Made by a program: the position numbers and the translations under genes. From positions 62,001-126,000 of the forward strand of contig CALYLX010000160.1 of assembly GCA_944990035.1 (NCBI GenBank): a DNA stretch of 64,000 nucleotides. Reading direction: 5' to 3'. Positions 33,485-45,681 of this stretch are shown piece by piece (positions within the stretch are counted from its first letter, which is position 1; every line of letters starts with the position of its first letter). Source of the DNA: Clitopilus passeckerianus (lineage: Eukaryota; Basidiomycota; Agaricomycetes; Agaricales; Entolomataceae). Under the pieces are notes generated by a model. The model saw nothing but the letters and a program-made list of their open reading frames with translations, ran no database searches and was not told the DNA's origin.

Positions 33485-36400
33485 TCAGCCTAACTTTTCG
33501 AGAGGGTTTATAATCATACCAGGCTAATAGAATCGTGAACAAACCAGTCGGATGGTTAGCCAAAGCAGCACATACCTTCTTGGTAACCCGAGGTAGAGTA
33601 CCCCTCTGGAAGGCCAGGCGAGTGTTCCATTCCTTGCCCAAAGGCGTCTCCATGGTCCGGTCAAACTGTGCTTTGCTAGTGTACGGATAAGGCAGGTCCT
33701 TGACGAGGTACTTGGCTGCCTTCTTGTCGCGCTTTTCCGAGATAATAACGTTCGCCTTTCCATAATCCGCTCGGGTGGTTGGGTCTACGCCAGCCACCTT
33801 CTTGACATTCCGAGGCTTGGGTGGTGCTTTCTGAACGCCCGTGCCGCCCCATGATCCCTGTTGCAAAGACAGTAAGTTGTATGTTCAACGCCTAGATTCA
33901 AGACTACGTACCCAGCCTGCAAGTGTGGTGTCAACTTCCTTTGGAGCATCTGTCGCCATTTCTCTTCTCTTCGCCTCCTCGAATTGCTGCAAAGATAGGT
34001 AGACATCAGCAAGCGATCCTAGCACTTCATTGAAACACATACCTGGACAACATTGTCGCCTGCGAATGCCAGAGCTACAAGGTCTCGCTGCTCAAACGCC
34101 TTGACGCCGCCTTTCTTGCTATCCTTCGCCTGCAAGGTTTTCTCCTGCGCCTCCACCTCGCTGTCTGCGTCGTCTCCATCCACATCCGGTGCCTCAATCC
34201 GGGCTGCCTGCTTTTTGGATGCAGTCAAAGAGGCAGCTGGTCGTGACGATGTTTCTCCCATAATCAACAGATTCTCTTGGGAAATCTCAACCACGGCGTC
34301 GTCCTTGCGTTTCTGTTTCTCGTCTTCCAGCTTCCTCGCTAGCTTCTTCATCTTGTTCTTTGACTTCGCCATGATGTTGCTATCCTTGCTGACGATAACG
34401 TCATTAGCCTTGCGAGCCACTTTGGCAGTAGCTGAGGATTCGGAGTTTCGGGTTAGCCAGGGATTGGCTGCTGAATCCTCTGGTAGGGGAACAGTAGTTC
34501 GAACGCCGTCGTCAGGTGGAGAGATAGGCGGAGGGGACAGAAAATCGGACGATTTCAACGTAACACTGGAGGTGTCTGATGCCACAGTGTTGACCCTTGC
34601 ACGCGTTTGCTGTTGCGTCTATATAAGAGGAGGATAGTCAGTCTCCAAATAGCACTTTGGCAGTAATGCTCCTACCGCTGCGCCAGGATGGTAAGCCACT
34701 CGTCCACCGGTTCGTATGGACAGTGCACCACTGTCAGGGTCGGCTTCTTGAGCTTCCTCCTCAGCCTCCATGTCGCCCAGTTCTCGGACAAAATCATCGA
34801 CCATCTTATCTGTATCGTGTTGCTTCCTCGCCATGGCTTCCTTCATAAACTTCATCTGGAAGACGCCCTTCTTGCCGTCAGGGGCCTCCTCAGTTTCCTC
34901 CGTATCAATCCGCCTCAGCTCCTCGAAAGCTTTGGCTTTGATCGCTTCAATATCTCCGTCCCCATCTTCATCCCCGCTGTCTCCTGACCCATCCTCTGCC
35001 TCGTCGTCATCGCTCCCAACGCCCCTGATCCGCCGCCTCAACTTCTCCCCTCTATCCAACATCTCCTCAATCTCCTCCCTCCCACCATCTTCATCAAACA
35101 TTTCCCTCGCCTTCATCTGCTTCGCCCACTTCCCAGTATGTTTATGCCTCAACGTCGCCCTCTCTCGCGCCCTCTCAACCTCCTTCTTCATCCTCGCCTC
35201 CTCATCGTCGCTGTCCACAACATCCCCATCCTCGTCCATATTCCCCAACTTCTCCCTCTGCTTCCTCTTGATCTTGCGGTACGCCTTAGACTTGATCTTA
35301 GACACCCGTCGTGCTTTAATTTCAGCACGGAACATCAGATCCCGCATTTTCCGAAGTTCAGCTCGTCGTTGTTGGACTTCTTCCACGGATAGTTTGTTTG
35401 CGGCGAGCATGGAATCTTCCGTGTGCAGAATGTCCTGATCACGGAGTTTGGCGGCTTTGAGGAGGTTGTCGATGGAGCTTTCGAGGTCGGTTGATGGCTA
35501 GAAGCAATATGAGATCCATATATGCGTATATAGTCGACTGTAGAGGATACCTTGAACTTTGCTGCCAGCTCGAGATTGGATACACGGCCGGCCGGCTGCG
35601 CTTGAAGAGGGAAACTGAGATGTTCAGCCTGTGCTTTGTTTTAGCTACTGCTCCGACCCATACGGCGATAGAGACCTACATCTCGTATCCGCTTCATGGT
35701 TTCTGACCATTTGTCCACCTCCTGTTTTGTCTGCTCGTAGGCAGCCTGTCTGTCCAGCCGCTCCTGTGCACGCTGGGGCAAAGGTGCAGACAGCGTTTTT
35801 GTTTTTGAGTTTGCTGAAGGCTTTAACGCCTTCGTTGAGTTTTTGAGGGACTGCAGACCAGTAGATGACGATGCTAAAGGTGCAAGTAGATCATCTAGCT
35901 GTAGTTTTGAACCTGGAGGATCGAAATGCGCATGAGAGACCTATCAAATACTCATTTGATACTGAACAGACGTACCTGTAGTTGGGACACGGAATTCGTT
36001 TTCTGCACCAGTTTCCGTGCGCTCCTTAGGCAGAACACGGCGTTGTTTCCGCCTTTCCTGTCCTTCCTCAGGGGCGGCGGCAGCTTCACCTTCAGGAGCT
36101 TTTCGTTTCTTTGAGGTTGGGTCCAAAGCAGAGATGAAGTTCTGAAGCTCATCCAGAGCCTCCGGTGCTTCCTCATCGTCTGAAGGGAGGATAGCATCCT
36201 CATCCCCATCGACTTCTTCGTCATCCTCGCTTTCCTCGCCCTCCACCTCTTCGTCGTCGTCAGCGAATGGTGATTTGAAGTCATCTTCTTGACTTGAATC
36301 AGCAAGGTCCGGTTCTGGGTCATGATCACGAGCTTCATTGGGCTTGGAGGGCTCTTGCGCTCTTGAAGGAGGCTGAGACGGGCCGCTATCCTCGTTGTCG

Positions 36401-37066
36401 CTTTCCAGGGTGGCCTTGCCGTCAAGGACGTCCAAAATATCAACAACGTCCTCATCATCAAGGCCCACATCGTCCTCCTCTTCACTATCATCGGCTCGTG
36501 AATTTGCATCCGCAGCATCCTCGTCCATTTCCACATCGTCTTCATCGAGATTTACATCTTGTGGCCTCTGCACCTTTTTCTTTGTAGGTTTTTTCTTCTT
36601 CCCCTGTAGTTGGTGAGAAAGCTGAATAAAAGAAATTCGAGGAAAGACATACCTTGGCAGAGAAGAACCCAGCGAAACGGTCCTCGTCGCTCTCGTCAAA
36701 AGCAGCATCACTGTCAATTTCTTCGTCGTCCTCGCTGTCGATCATCTCATTTTCCTCGTTCTCCCCAATCAACCTCGCCCTCAACATCTCTCTCCTCTCA
36801 TCATCGCTATTGTCGCCATCCAACCCCACCCCAAACTCCTTTGCCTCCTCAGGATCCAAGTCCAGTTTTATTTTGCCTCTTCGTGTAGCTTCTTGTGAAA
36901 ATTCATAGACATCCGAAGTAGAGAGGCCATTCAGTGTTTTAGCTTTTTTGGCATGCCGCTTAGCGTAGCCGGCAGCATTTGCTTTGCTACCTGAGGGTCT
37001 TGGCTTGTGAGAGCTGGAAGAGTACCTATTGAAGGCTCTCTGAGATGTTTTTCCAGCTTTAGCCAT
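33485..37066 (-). CDS. UTP14: UTP14, U3 snoRNP (small-subunit processome) protein
   Basis: A large multi-exon gene from MAKAGKTSQRAFNRYSSSS (37066) to TGA at 33485-33487. It is highly charged, with long Asp/Glu runs typical of nucleolar ribosome-biogenesis factors. Conserved UTP14 blocks are RRAELRKMRDLMFRAEIKAR, SKAYRKIKRKQREK, RHKHTGKWAKQ, GKKGVFQMKFMKEAMARK, ANPWL, GWGSWGGTG and the C-terminal PGMIINPLEKL. The protein helps process 18S pre-rRNA in the nucleolus and activates the helicase Dhr1 in yeast. The start sits 168 bases from the plus-strand F-box gene, so the two share a divergent promoter. Confidence 0.93.
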
Positions 37067-37234
37067 CGCTCTTAACTGCGATGAGCACTGTGGTTCGTGC
37101 GTCGTGAAAACCTCTCAGGCGCTTGGGATCACTGGGCTTGCATGCACGAATATGGCATTATATTCCCAGGAACCTCCTCACTGTAGTTCGGTTGCTTCTA
37201 ATTCAGCCTTCTTCAAACTTCAAGCTTCAATTTA

Positions 37235-38576
37235 ATGTCAATACGACGCTCTCGGAGACTTGCTGTTGATTACAGCAAGCTACCCAACCCGACTGGCCTG
37301 GCTGGTCTTCCTTTCGAAATTCTCGAAGAAATCGTAGCCCAGCTCCCCGAAAGTCTGGCTATACTGACCACCGATGCAGTACACCGCGCCAGTGGTAACT
37401 GGACTTGCTCATGGGACCGACTTCCTCGAGACTCGCCCTACTTCGCGAAAATCGATACTCTACGTGCACTGACTGTTACTTGTCGATCGTTACGCGAATT
37501 TGCACTACCACTTGCCTGGGAGCGTATCGACGTTTGTTGCAGCAAATTTGACTTAGAGCGTTGGCGCTACTGTGGAGACTCCGACAAGGATCTTACTTCT
37601 CAAGTTGCTCGTCAGTTGCAAATATCAAGGGAAAAAGATAAAGCTAGCTTTGTCAAGTAAGCCCTCGCCCCTACAATATTGAGGAAGCGTCCTCACTTTG
37701 ACATAGGGTCGTCAATCTTGTTCTTGTGAACGCCGCCTTCATGGAAAGAGGATTACACCGACTAGCTCAGGCTCTCGAATCCTTCTTAAATCTTCCACAC
37801 AATTCAAATACAAGGGGAATGCAACTCCAAGTTCAACGTCTCTGCTAAAGCGTTCCAAGGATACGTATTCCCCAATGTCAAGACTCTAATAATCAGTCGG
37901 GGATTACTTCCTTTGTTGGAATGCTGCCCAGGGGTCACATTGGTCGACATCAAGGATTTAAATAGCAAATTGCCGGATGGCATTGAAGCGCCTCTGGAAT
38001 ATATTTTCAAGAACTGTAACAGGAAAGTCCAACAATTCCGGCACTTTCAGGTGCTTTTCGCAAAGGATGTGAAACGTACGTTACCTCCGTAGTCAGTCAT
38101 TTTCGCGATGTGAAGTTATCCCCTCACGGGATACGTCTCCGCATTCCGGAAAACGATCGTAATTAACATCTACGAAAGCTCTAGTCCGGAGAATCGCGTG
38201 TCTCCAGTAAGCTGTTCAAGTTTCCTATTGACTGATTCGCTATATAATACTGACTTACTCTTTCCTTGACCAGGCCGACTTCGAGCATTTCAAAAAGTTG
38301 CCAGACCTGAAGTGCATCAGATTCTTTGTCAATATGTATGCTCTTCGAGAAGACGATTTTCCCTATTCCACAGAAGATAATACTTGCCAACTACAAAAGC
38401 AGGCAATACAGGTTCTACGAAGTTCTCCGCAGCCATTAGTGGGCGGACATAAATGTATCATAACTCGGCGTAGAAGCGAAGAGGAAAAGATACATACTGT
38501 TGTGTCTGGGCAATGCGTGGACCCGGAGAGCTGTGGCTTCTTTACCGAAACAGGTACATTGTTGCTCCGGTGGTAA
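37235..38576 (+). pseudogene. F-box protein gene, apparently frameshifted
   Basis: The first exon (37235 to about 37658) encodes a normal F-box (GLPFEILEEIVAQLPESL) followed by a substrate-domain start (CRSLREFALPLAWERI). A phase-2 intron leads to KVVNLVLVNAAFMERGL. Then the frame breaks: around 37795 an apparent extra C moves the matching sequence (HTIQIQGECNSKF, AFQGYVFPNVKTLII) into another frame. Further shifts appear near 38075 and 38120, where homologous-looking segments (VTSVVSHFRDVKL, then YPLTGYVSAFRKTIVINIY) sit in different frames. The final stretch (ADFEHFKKLPDLKCIRFF to 38576) is open. Several breaks in one gene point to decay rather than a single sequencing error, though missed introns cannot be fully excluded. 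An intact copy would act as a ubiquitin-ligase adaptor. Confidence 0.6.
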
Positions 38577-38874
38577 ATGGAAGGGAAGTGTTGCAGAGTG
38601 GGATTCAAGCGTAGTGGAGAACCTACGATGTGTTTTTCATATAATACCAACCCAGAGTCTGCAGACTAGCCGATTGAATTCGCATGTCCACTAAATTGGA
38701 ACACCCAATAATCAACCGGCAATAAAGCCTTCACGGAAGCCTGAATTTCAGACGAAGAGGTGGCGGGTTTTCCAGTGGACATGTCTTCAATTAGTTTGGG
38801 ACACGAAGTTCCCACAAATGATTGGCAAGAATGGATCGAAAGATATATCACGGTTACATTCTGATTCTCTAAAC

Positions 38875-40408
38875 TCAGTTCCAATGTCCTACAGCATCCA
38901 AAAAACCAATTTCCACCCAGAATTTAAGATAATCCCGCATAGATTGCGCCGTAATGTCCTTCGCGTTCCTCAAAGATGGGCAGATCTCTAGGGCTTTCTT
39001 GATGCCAAGCGTGGCCAGAGGGAAATGTTCGTTAGCGTGTAATCCTCCGCGCGACATCAAATCCTTGTTATCAAGGGCATATGGCTTGAAACTGCCGGAG
39101 AGTATCAAGGCCGGCTGTAAGAAGAACGGCGGTTAGTCAGACTCAGAAACGTGGCGGAGAACTAAGATCATACGTTCTGCTTCTTTTCAGCCTGGCTTGC
39201 GGATGCACCCCTCTTCTCTAGTTCGTCAATGAAGTCCCAGAGGTGCATCATCGGGTGGTCGACGCCTTCCGGTAGGTATTCCTTCACAGAGTGAGTTATA
39301 TCGGTCCATAAGGCGGGTCGTGGGTGCGAGAAGTTGAGGACTGGCGGCACAACGCTTGGTGAGACCACTACATCCCGGATGCATTCGGCGGCAACGTCTG
39401 TTTGAAGAAAGGCACAGCGCTGAGAGAAGACATTCAGTCCGTGGGTTCAAGTTAATGTGTGCGTGAAAAAATAATGCCGTACTTCAGCGATCTTCATAAT
39501 AATTCCCGTCTTCACCGACGCTTTGAGGAGGATGGGTGGCCATTCCATCGGGTTCCAGAATCCGTCAGTTTGCCTTCCGCACAGCTGGTTGAATCTCAAG
39601 CATGTGGCGTTCAAACCACTGCGTGCAAGGATCTGCATGTTGCCTCAGCACCGTGGTTTGAACTGACGCAGTCATTACTCACCCATTCCGCTGCAAATTT
39701 GCTTTCACAGTATCCGTGTCCTAGACATGGAGATGGGTCGTCGAGGATGGCTTCGGGCACGGGCTCTCCTCCCTTAGCCCGTTGCCAATTTGAAGCCACG
39801 GAGATAGAGGAGACGAAGAGGAACCGGAGAGTTTGTGCATTGGAGGACCTTCGAGCGAGAGATATCAGGTTATAGAGGCCAAGCAGAGATGGCTCATAGT
39901 AAGATAGGGATTGTACGAGGTTGATCGGCCAGGCATTGTGGACGATAGTGGTGACTTCGCCGCGGAGCTGGAAAATTCCGTGAGCCGGAGACCCTTGGAC
40001 GTTCTCTCTCAAATGACTTACTTTAGCGAGAACCTCAGGTTCTAGTCCAAGGTCGGGAAGGGGCAGTTTCCCGTCGATGAAGATGACCCTTTCCGATTCA
40101 AGGACATTCGTGACCAGCCCCTTCATCTCGAATTGCGCCTTGACTCGCTCCATCGAGGTCCCTTCGTGCGAAACACGATTAAGGGCATAAATTCTCTTGA
40201 TCCGATCGTCATTCAGGAGTATGAAGAGCAGGTCGGAGCCGACATTGCCAGTCGTTCCCGTTAGCAGAACGACATTATCCTTTGGAGCAGTCCAAGAATG
40301 ATCCTCATCGGACTCAGCGGCGGAAGGATAGTAGCTGTATTTCTCGATGAATGACTCCATGTAGGCTTTGTTTTTAGCAAGATCATCTTTAGTGGGCTGA
40401 GAAGACAT
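38875..40408 (-). CDS. Stand-alone thioester-reductase-like NAD(P)H enzyme
   Basis: A multi-exon gene from ATG 40408 (MSSQPTKDDLAKNKAYMESF) to a stop at 38875. The Rossmann motif VVLLTGTTGNVGSDLLFILL (TGxxGxxG) and catalytic Tyr-x3-Lys in GYCESKFAAEW are intact. The fold is that of the NAD-binding-4/male-sterility reductase at the C terminus of adenylate-forming reductases and NRPS-like enzymes. The rest (HNAWPINLV, LRFNQLCGRQTDGFWNP, QSMRDYLKFWVEIGFL) also matches. No adenylation or carrier domain lies upstream: the gene starts just before the reductase, at a segment resembling the inter-domain linker. It may reduce a carrier-bound or CoA thioester to an aldehyde in trans, or be a diverged fragment. 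Confidence 0.8.
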
Positions 40409-41118
40409 GTCGATAGAAGGGTGCGAGACTGTGATATACGGAAAATGGTGAGGTTGTCATTACGTCCCCCCGTGTTCTTTTTATGTCCGTTTTCAGATCC
40501 AGAAGCGACGGCGGAAATTATCACCGGAGGATAAGCATTTCGCTCCTTGTTCGCTTGCTGCTAGGTAGTGTGTGCTGGCATCTTTTTTCTAACGGTGTCC
40601 CAGTGGTATTTCTGATGATCTTTTTGGACGTGAGCGTTGGGCCGAGCGGTGCTTAGTTTGTATCCGAGGCATGCCTTGCTGCCTAAGTTGCTGCTGCGCC
40701 CTCGCATTTCCAAACCGGGTGAGCAATGGGGAAACAGAGGCATAGTATGGACAACGGCTGTGTGTATCCCAAAATTATGTCCACTAACTTCTCCAATAGA
40801 TTTATAATTTGGAATAGGTCAAGAGCTGGGATTGACCATTGGTCCCGACATGCCATATCCTGACCTAGCACAAGGAAAATAAGACGCATTCGGATTAATC
40901 CCCACCTCCGTCGGTCTAGCCACGACATCTTGACAATGACAATGATAATCGGTGACGTCTGGATGGGTTTGGATAGGTGGGACTTTTCAGCACTAGAGCG
41001 ACTCAATTCCCGGCATCCGTCGGCATTGCTCATAGTAGAAAATACGGCGTGTGACCAATATCCTCGATGGATTACTTTCCCGATAACTCCGTAAACTATG
41101 GAAGGTTGTCGATCTCTG
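40409..41118. other. Intergenic, no supported gene
   Basis: The 151-codon minus-strand frame at 40683-41138 overlaps the 3' end of the BTB gene and has no motif. Nothing else is supported. Confidence 0.45.
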
Positions 41119-42054
41119 CTATAACGAATTCCTTCCATTGGCGAGTTCCCTCGTCAATTCTCCGCAACAGTCCTCGGAACCAGTGAAATCGAAGACGCCA
41201 TTGATATCGCAAAGTTTTCCTAGGTCGCCCAGCCTGGAGAAGATGTACACGAGCCGTCTGCCCATGTCCCCGTGGCAGTAATGCTTGTCCTTTATATCGC
41301 TTGCAAGGGAGACAGGAATTTCATTCCACTTCTTCGGGTATAGAACCTAGCAAATGTTATATTTGATGAGTTTTAAAGGGCAGTAGGGTATTACTCACCC
41401 AAGCCAAAAAGTATCGAGACGATGCTATGGAGGCTACCTCCACGAGTGGTTTTTTGAGCATGTTTGGAATGATAGCATCAATCATTTCGGGATAGTGGTG
41501 TTTGCACGCATACACTAGAATTTCTTGAGGGTAACCTGGAATGAAAGCTCTAGAAAAGTGGGGGGCCAGTCAATTATAGGCCAGCATGGCGAGGGCTATC
41601 GCACCTCATGCGCCTTCTGCAAATGTAGATGAGTGTGCTGACACCATATTTCTCAGCTGCTTCTGCAAGTAATGCGATCGGCTCGAATAGTAGTTCGTCA
41701 AGGTCTGGCAACTCCAGAGATGGATACATGAATTGGAATAGGAGTTCAAGAGTTCGACCGTCTTCAGGCAACGACACTGTTTCTCCGTTGCTTTCGAACT
41801 CTGACGGCGGGAAGCCAAGAGTATGTGTTTCGACATTCTTTCGGTGAACAGAGAAAAAAATGTCGTCGCTTGAGCGAAAGATTATGTCGGCGTCTGAGTG
41901 CCGAACTACTCAAGATTGCTGTATCAGGCGGTACTGGAGCAAGTTAGATATTTTAAGGACACTCACAGTGTACGGACCATTTACGGGGTTGCTGAGCTTG
42001 CTGTACCAGCGAGTCGGGGAGGACAGATTGTTCCTTCACCTGTTCTGAGTCCAT
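41119..42054 (-). CDS. BTB/POZ domain protein
   Basis: Read from ATG 42054 (MDSEQVKEQSVLPDSLVQQA) to TAG 41119-41121. An intron (GTGAGT...GAGTAG) joins WSVHF to RHSDADIIFRSSDDIFFSVH, the standard start of a fungal BTB fold. PEDGRTLELLFQFMYPSLEL and EAAEKYGVSTLIYICRRRMR complete the BTB and its helical extension. A phase-2 intron and another at AW/VLYPKKW follow, then a Cys-containing C terminus. Many such proteins occur in Agaricomycetes, probably as dimeric adaptors, some for cullin-3 ligases. An in-frame ATG at 42174 could extend the N terminus by 40 residues. It is divergent from L-fuconate dehydratase across 414 bases. Confidence 0.85.
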
Positions 42055-42468
42055 GGCAACACGTCGAACCGAAGGAACAACTTGAACGGAAGAGCCTGAG
42101 GTAGTGGCGGTTCTGTCAGCGTTACCGTCACCATCTCCCACCTTTACATAGGCAGAGCAGCGAGGCCCAAACACCCTTCAAAGTTTACAGCCCTAGTTGA
42201 CAAAAACTCGGTTCTATTTTCGTCCTCGACGGCGACGGATAAACCGCTGAAGAATCGAACGGAAAGTCGTCGAAGTTGTCGAAAGGGATCTTAGTGCGTG
42301 ACAGCGCCACTGGTCGAGTTTAGCCGGGATGGCCGGTCCGAAGCTTGGTTTGCCGGACCGGCGAATCTCTGAACGGTACGGGTCCAGCCAGTCTGTATTT
42401 AAAACCACGAAGGATGCTCCGTCTTCATTCACTTCACCCATTATTTATCTTCTATTTAGTATCACACA

Positions 42469-44438
42469 ATGCCGAAGATAACCCACTACGAGATTCATGG
42501 TGAGCTCACCGCCATAGACGTCCTCAGAGTCGTGATCTACGATGTCTGACTCAATTTTCCTTCATAGATGTTCGATTCCCTACGTCGCTCACTGGAGATG
42601 GCACGGATGCGATGTGAGTTCAGCTTAGAATGCACATATTGCTGCTTGTTAAGAACTGTGACAGGAATACCGAGTGCGATTACTCGTCAGCGTACATCAC
42701 GCTCTTGACCGACACCGATCTCGTTGGCCATGGAATGACCTTTACAATTGGTCGAGGAAACGACATCGTGAGTCTCTCGCTCTCTTGAGACCCGAGAAGG
42801 CGTGGCTTATGGTAGTACACAAGGTCTGCATAGCAATCAAGGAGGTCGCTAATAGGCTCATCGGTAAGGATACCGAAGAGCTTTTCTCGAACATGGGCAA
42901 GACCTGGGACTACATGATGTCGGATCCTCAGCTGCGCTGGTATGTGATCAAATCCGCCCTTCCCAATTTTCCACTGACACCCATACTTTAACAACGTAGG
43001 ATTGGTCCCGAAAAAGGTGTGATCCATATTGCTTCCGGTGCCGTCAACAATGCCGTTTGGGATATGTACGCCCGATCGAGGAAGAAGCCTTTGTGGAAAC
43101 TCGTCGTCGACTTCACCCCAGAGGAGCTCGTTCAGTCAGCTGCTTGGAGGTATATTTCCGATGCCATCACTAAGGAGGAGGCTTTGGCGATGTTGAAGGA
43201 GAGGGAAGCTGGAAAGAAGGAGCGAGAGGCAAAAGTTCGGGAACTTGGGTAGGTCAGATTCTCGAAGCACCTGACCTTTTGACTTAACATTAGATTTTCT
43301 GTATAGTTACCCCGCATACGTCACCTCCGCTGGATGGCTCGGTAAGTATCTTTATTCGTCTATCTTCTCTGGTGGCAGTAACTGAGTGCTTGGATCATTG
43401 CTCTAGGTTACACCGATGAGAAGGTCGCCCGGCTCACCAAAGAGGCCGTCGCTCAAGGCTTCAACCACTTCAAGATGAAGGTCGGCGCTAATCAGGAGAA
43501 CGACCTCAAGCGCGCCAAAATTATTCGCTCCATCATCGACGATCCTCAATACCTTCCTGCTGGACTACCGCCTCGCGACCCCAACAGCGAGGGACTTCGA
43601 GGAAAGAATGCTGGCCCTACTGGTGCCGTGCTCATGATTGACGCCAACCAAGTATGGGACGTCCAGCAAGCCATCGATTATGTGACTGGATTGAAGGAGG
43701 TTCGGCCATGGTGAGTTCAGCTTCTCCCCGACAGGCGCCTGTAGCTGATGAATGATAAGGTTCATCGAGGAGCCTACAGCTCCTGATGACATTCTCGGCC
43801 ATGCTGCCATTCGCAAGGGGCTCAAGCCTCATGGAATCGGCGTTGCTACTGGTGAACACGCTCATAACCGCATGGTGTTCAAGCAGCTCCTCCAGGCCGA
43901 GGCGATCGATGTCTGCCAGATTGACTCGTGTCGACTTGCTGGTGTTAGCGAGGTCATTAGTGTCCTGTTGATGGCTGCGAAGTGAGTTTCTTGCTTCTGT
44001 CGTGGCCTGGATAGAGTCTGACCGTTTTTTGTCTTAGATTCGGCATCCCCGTGTGCCCCCACGCTGGTGGCGTTGGTCTCTGTGAATATGTGATCCATCT
44101 CAGGTTAGTTTCATCTCATCGCGAATGCGGTCCTGAGCGCTAACTTTTCCTTCACAGCTTGATTGACTACATCGCCGTCTCTGGAACTATGGAAAGGAAC
44201 GTGCTTGAATTTGTGGATCATCTCCACGAACACTTCATCACACCTTGCTCGATCAACTCCCATGGTCGCTACAATGTGCCGACGAATCCCGATGAGGGCT
44301 ACAGGTAAGGTTTCGCCCTTTCAAATTTCGACTTGATACTGAAGAATACGTAGTATCGAAATGCACAAATCAAGTATTGCTGAGTATGAGTGGCCTAATG
44401 GATCTTACTGGGTTAAGGCTAAGGGTGGATCTTTGTAA
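42469..44438 (+). CDS. L-fuconate dehydratase (enolase superfamily, ENOSF1-like)
   Basis: A gene of many short exons, start [11 protein letters not shown] at 42469, stop TAA 44436-44438. The N-terminal capping domain includes [14 protein letters not shown]. The barrel holds the full catalytic set: the K-x-K base in HFKMKVG, metal ligands in [19 protein letters not shown] and ATGEHAHNR, then QIDSCRLAG and the His base in CPHAGGVGL. This order is characteristic of L-fuconate dehydratase of the mandelate-racemase subgroup, which removes water from L-fuconate (and related acid sugars) to give 2-keto-3-deoxy acids in the cytosol. No other fucose-pathway gene is adjacent. All active-site residues are present, so it should be functional. 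Confidence 0.93.
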
Positions 44439-45681
44439 TTGTGAAAACGCTCCAAAACTTAATGATACGTACAGACATGAAATGTGTACATCTATGCTCC
44501 AATCTATCACACTGGACCATTCCGAGTTCTCTTCGGACCATTTGTCATCGAGGAAAAGTCCCGGAATGACGGGCCGCTTCTCCCATCCGCCAAACAGAAC
44601 CATATCATCGGGAAATCGGTGAATTGTCGGTAAACTTGTATATGGCATTATAATACAATAAAATCCGTATCATCACTACCGCTAATGCAAGGCTTGCAGG
44701 TACCCTAATAAAGTTTTATAATTGACGATAACGTCGGTAGAACTGGCCAGCAACACCACGTTTGCGAGCCCCGTTTCCTTGTTCGATTCATACGAATTCT
44801 TATCACGAGGGACCAGGCTTTATCCTTGCTATGTATTCTGGGTCGTAATTGTCAGCCCAGAACTGACACGGCTGCCTCGGTCAGAGTCACCAAGCTTTAG
44901 CAGACAGGTAGTATGGAAGAGAACCCGCTTGGAATCCGCACATCAAACCATTCTGGTAAGCTCTTGCAGAACTCACAAGCAATCTCAAGCTTAGTCATTG
45001 AACAGCGTCTTCTTTGGTCATGTTTTGACTCAATTTGTTATCAACGACTACCAGTCTGATTTGTGATTTCTCGCCTCAATACATTTCCAGCGGAAAGCAT
45101 TGCTCCCTTTCTCGATCCTCCTGGCGAGCGCAGACAATATAGCCAATGCTGAGATTTCTCTAAGCGTTTGGGAGGCAGTGCAACGCTTACATAGCCCAGA
45201 GAGTGAGTCACCGAATGAAATGTTCCGAGTGATGATTTCTTTCAATGGCCCAACATGCAATGGCCCTCTGACGACGATCGCTCATCCTTACAGTGTGCTT
45301 GCTTGAGAGGAAGATATGACATTTTCCAGTATCATTGGCCAGCGCCAGTATTGCCGTCGTCCTCATCAAATCATGGTTTTCTCTCCTGCCAAAGCATGGA
45401 TCTATTCAATTTCTCGCGAGGCGACACTAATTAGCAAGATCTGTCAGGCTTGTATAAAGTTTTAGGGTGTATATAATTATCAAATGGCTCCATGTTTAAG
45501 CAGGGCATGCAAACGAAACCTTTCTGATACCTGTTGTGGACGCCAAATGCGCTTGCAAGTGTGCCAGTGCCAACAAAACACCGGCTTGGGGATTTAGATT
45601 TTCACTCGGGATATGGGGCCAACTTGATCTTGATAATGATTCGTAATACATTATACATTTCTTAAAATACATTATGTTGGG
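44439..45681. other. Intergenic, no supported gene
   Basis: About 1.2 kb between convergent genes. Open frames are under 95 codons with no motif. No repeat structure was seen. Confidence 0.5.

Noticed and set aside
34770..35438. 222-codon plus-strand Ser-rich ORF
   Set aside because: Antisense shadow of the acidic/basic coding sequence of UTP14.
45048..45306. Overlapping plus and minus ORFs of about 70 codons
   Set aside because: Short, motif-free and complementary to each other; no splice signals linking them to neighbours.
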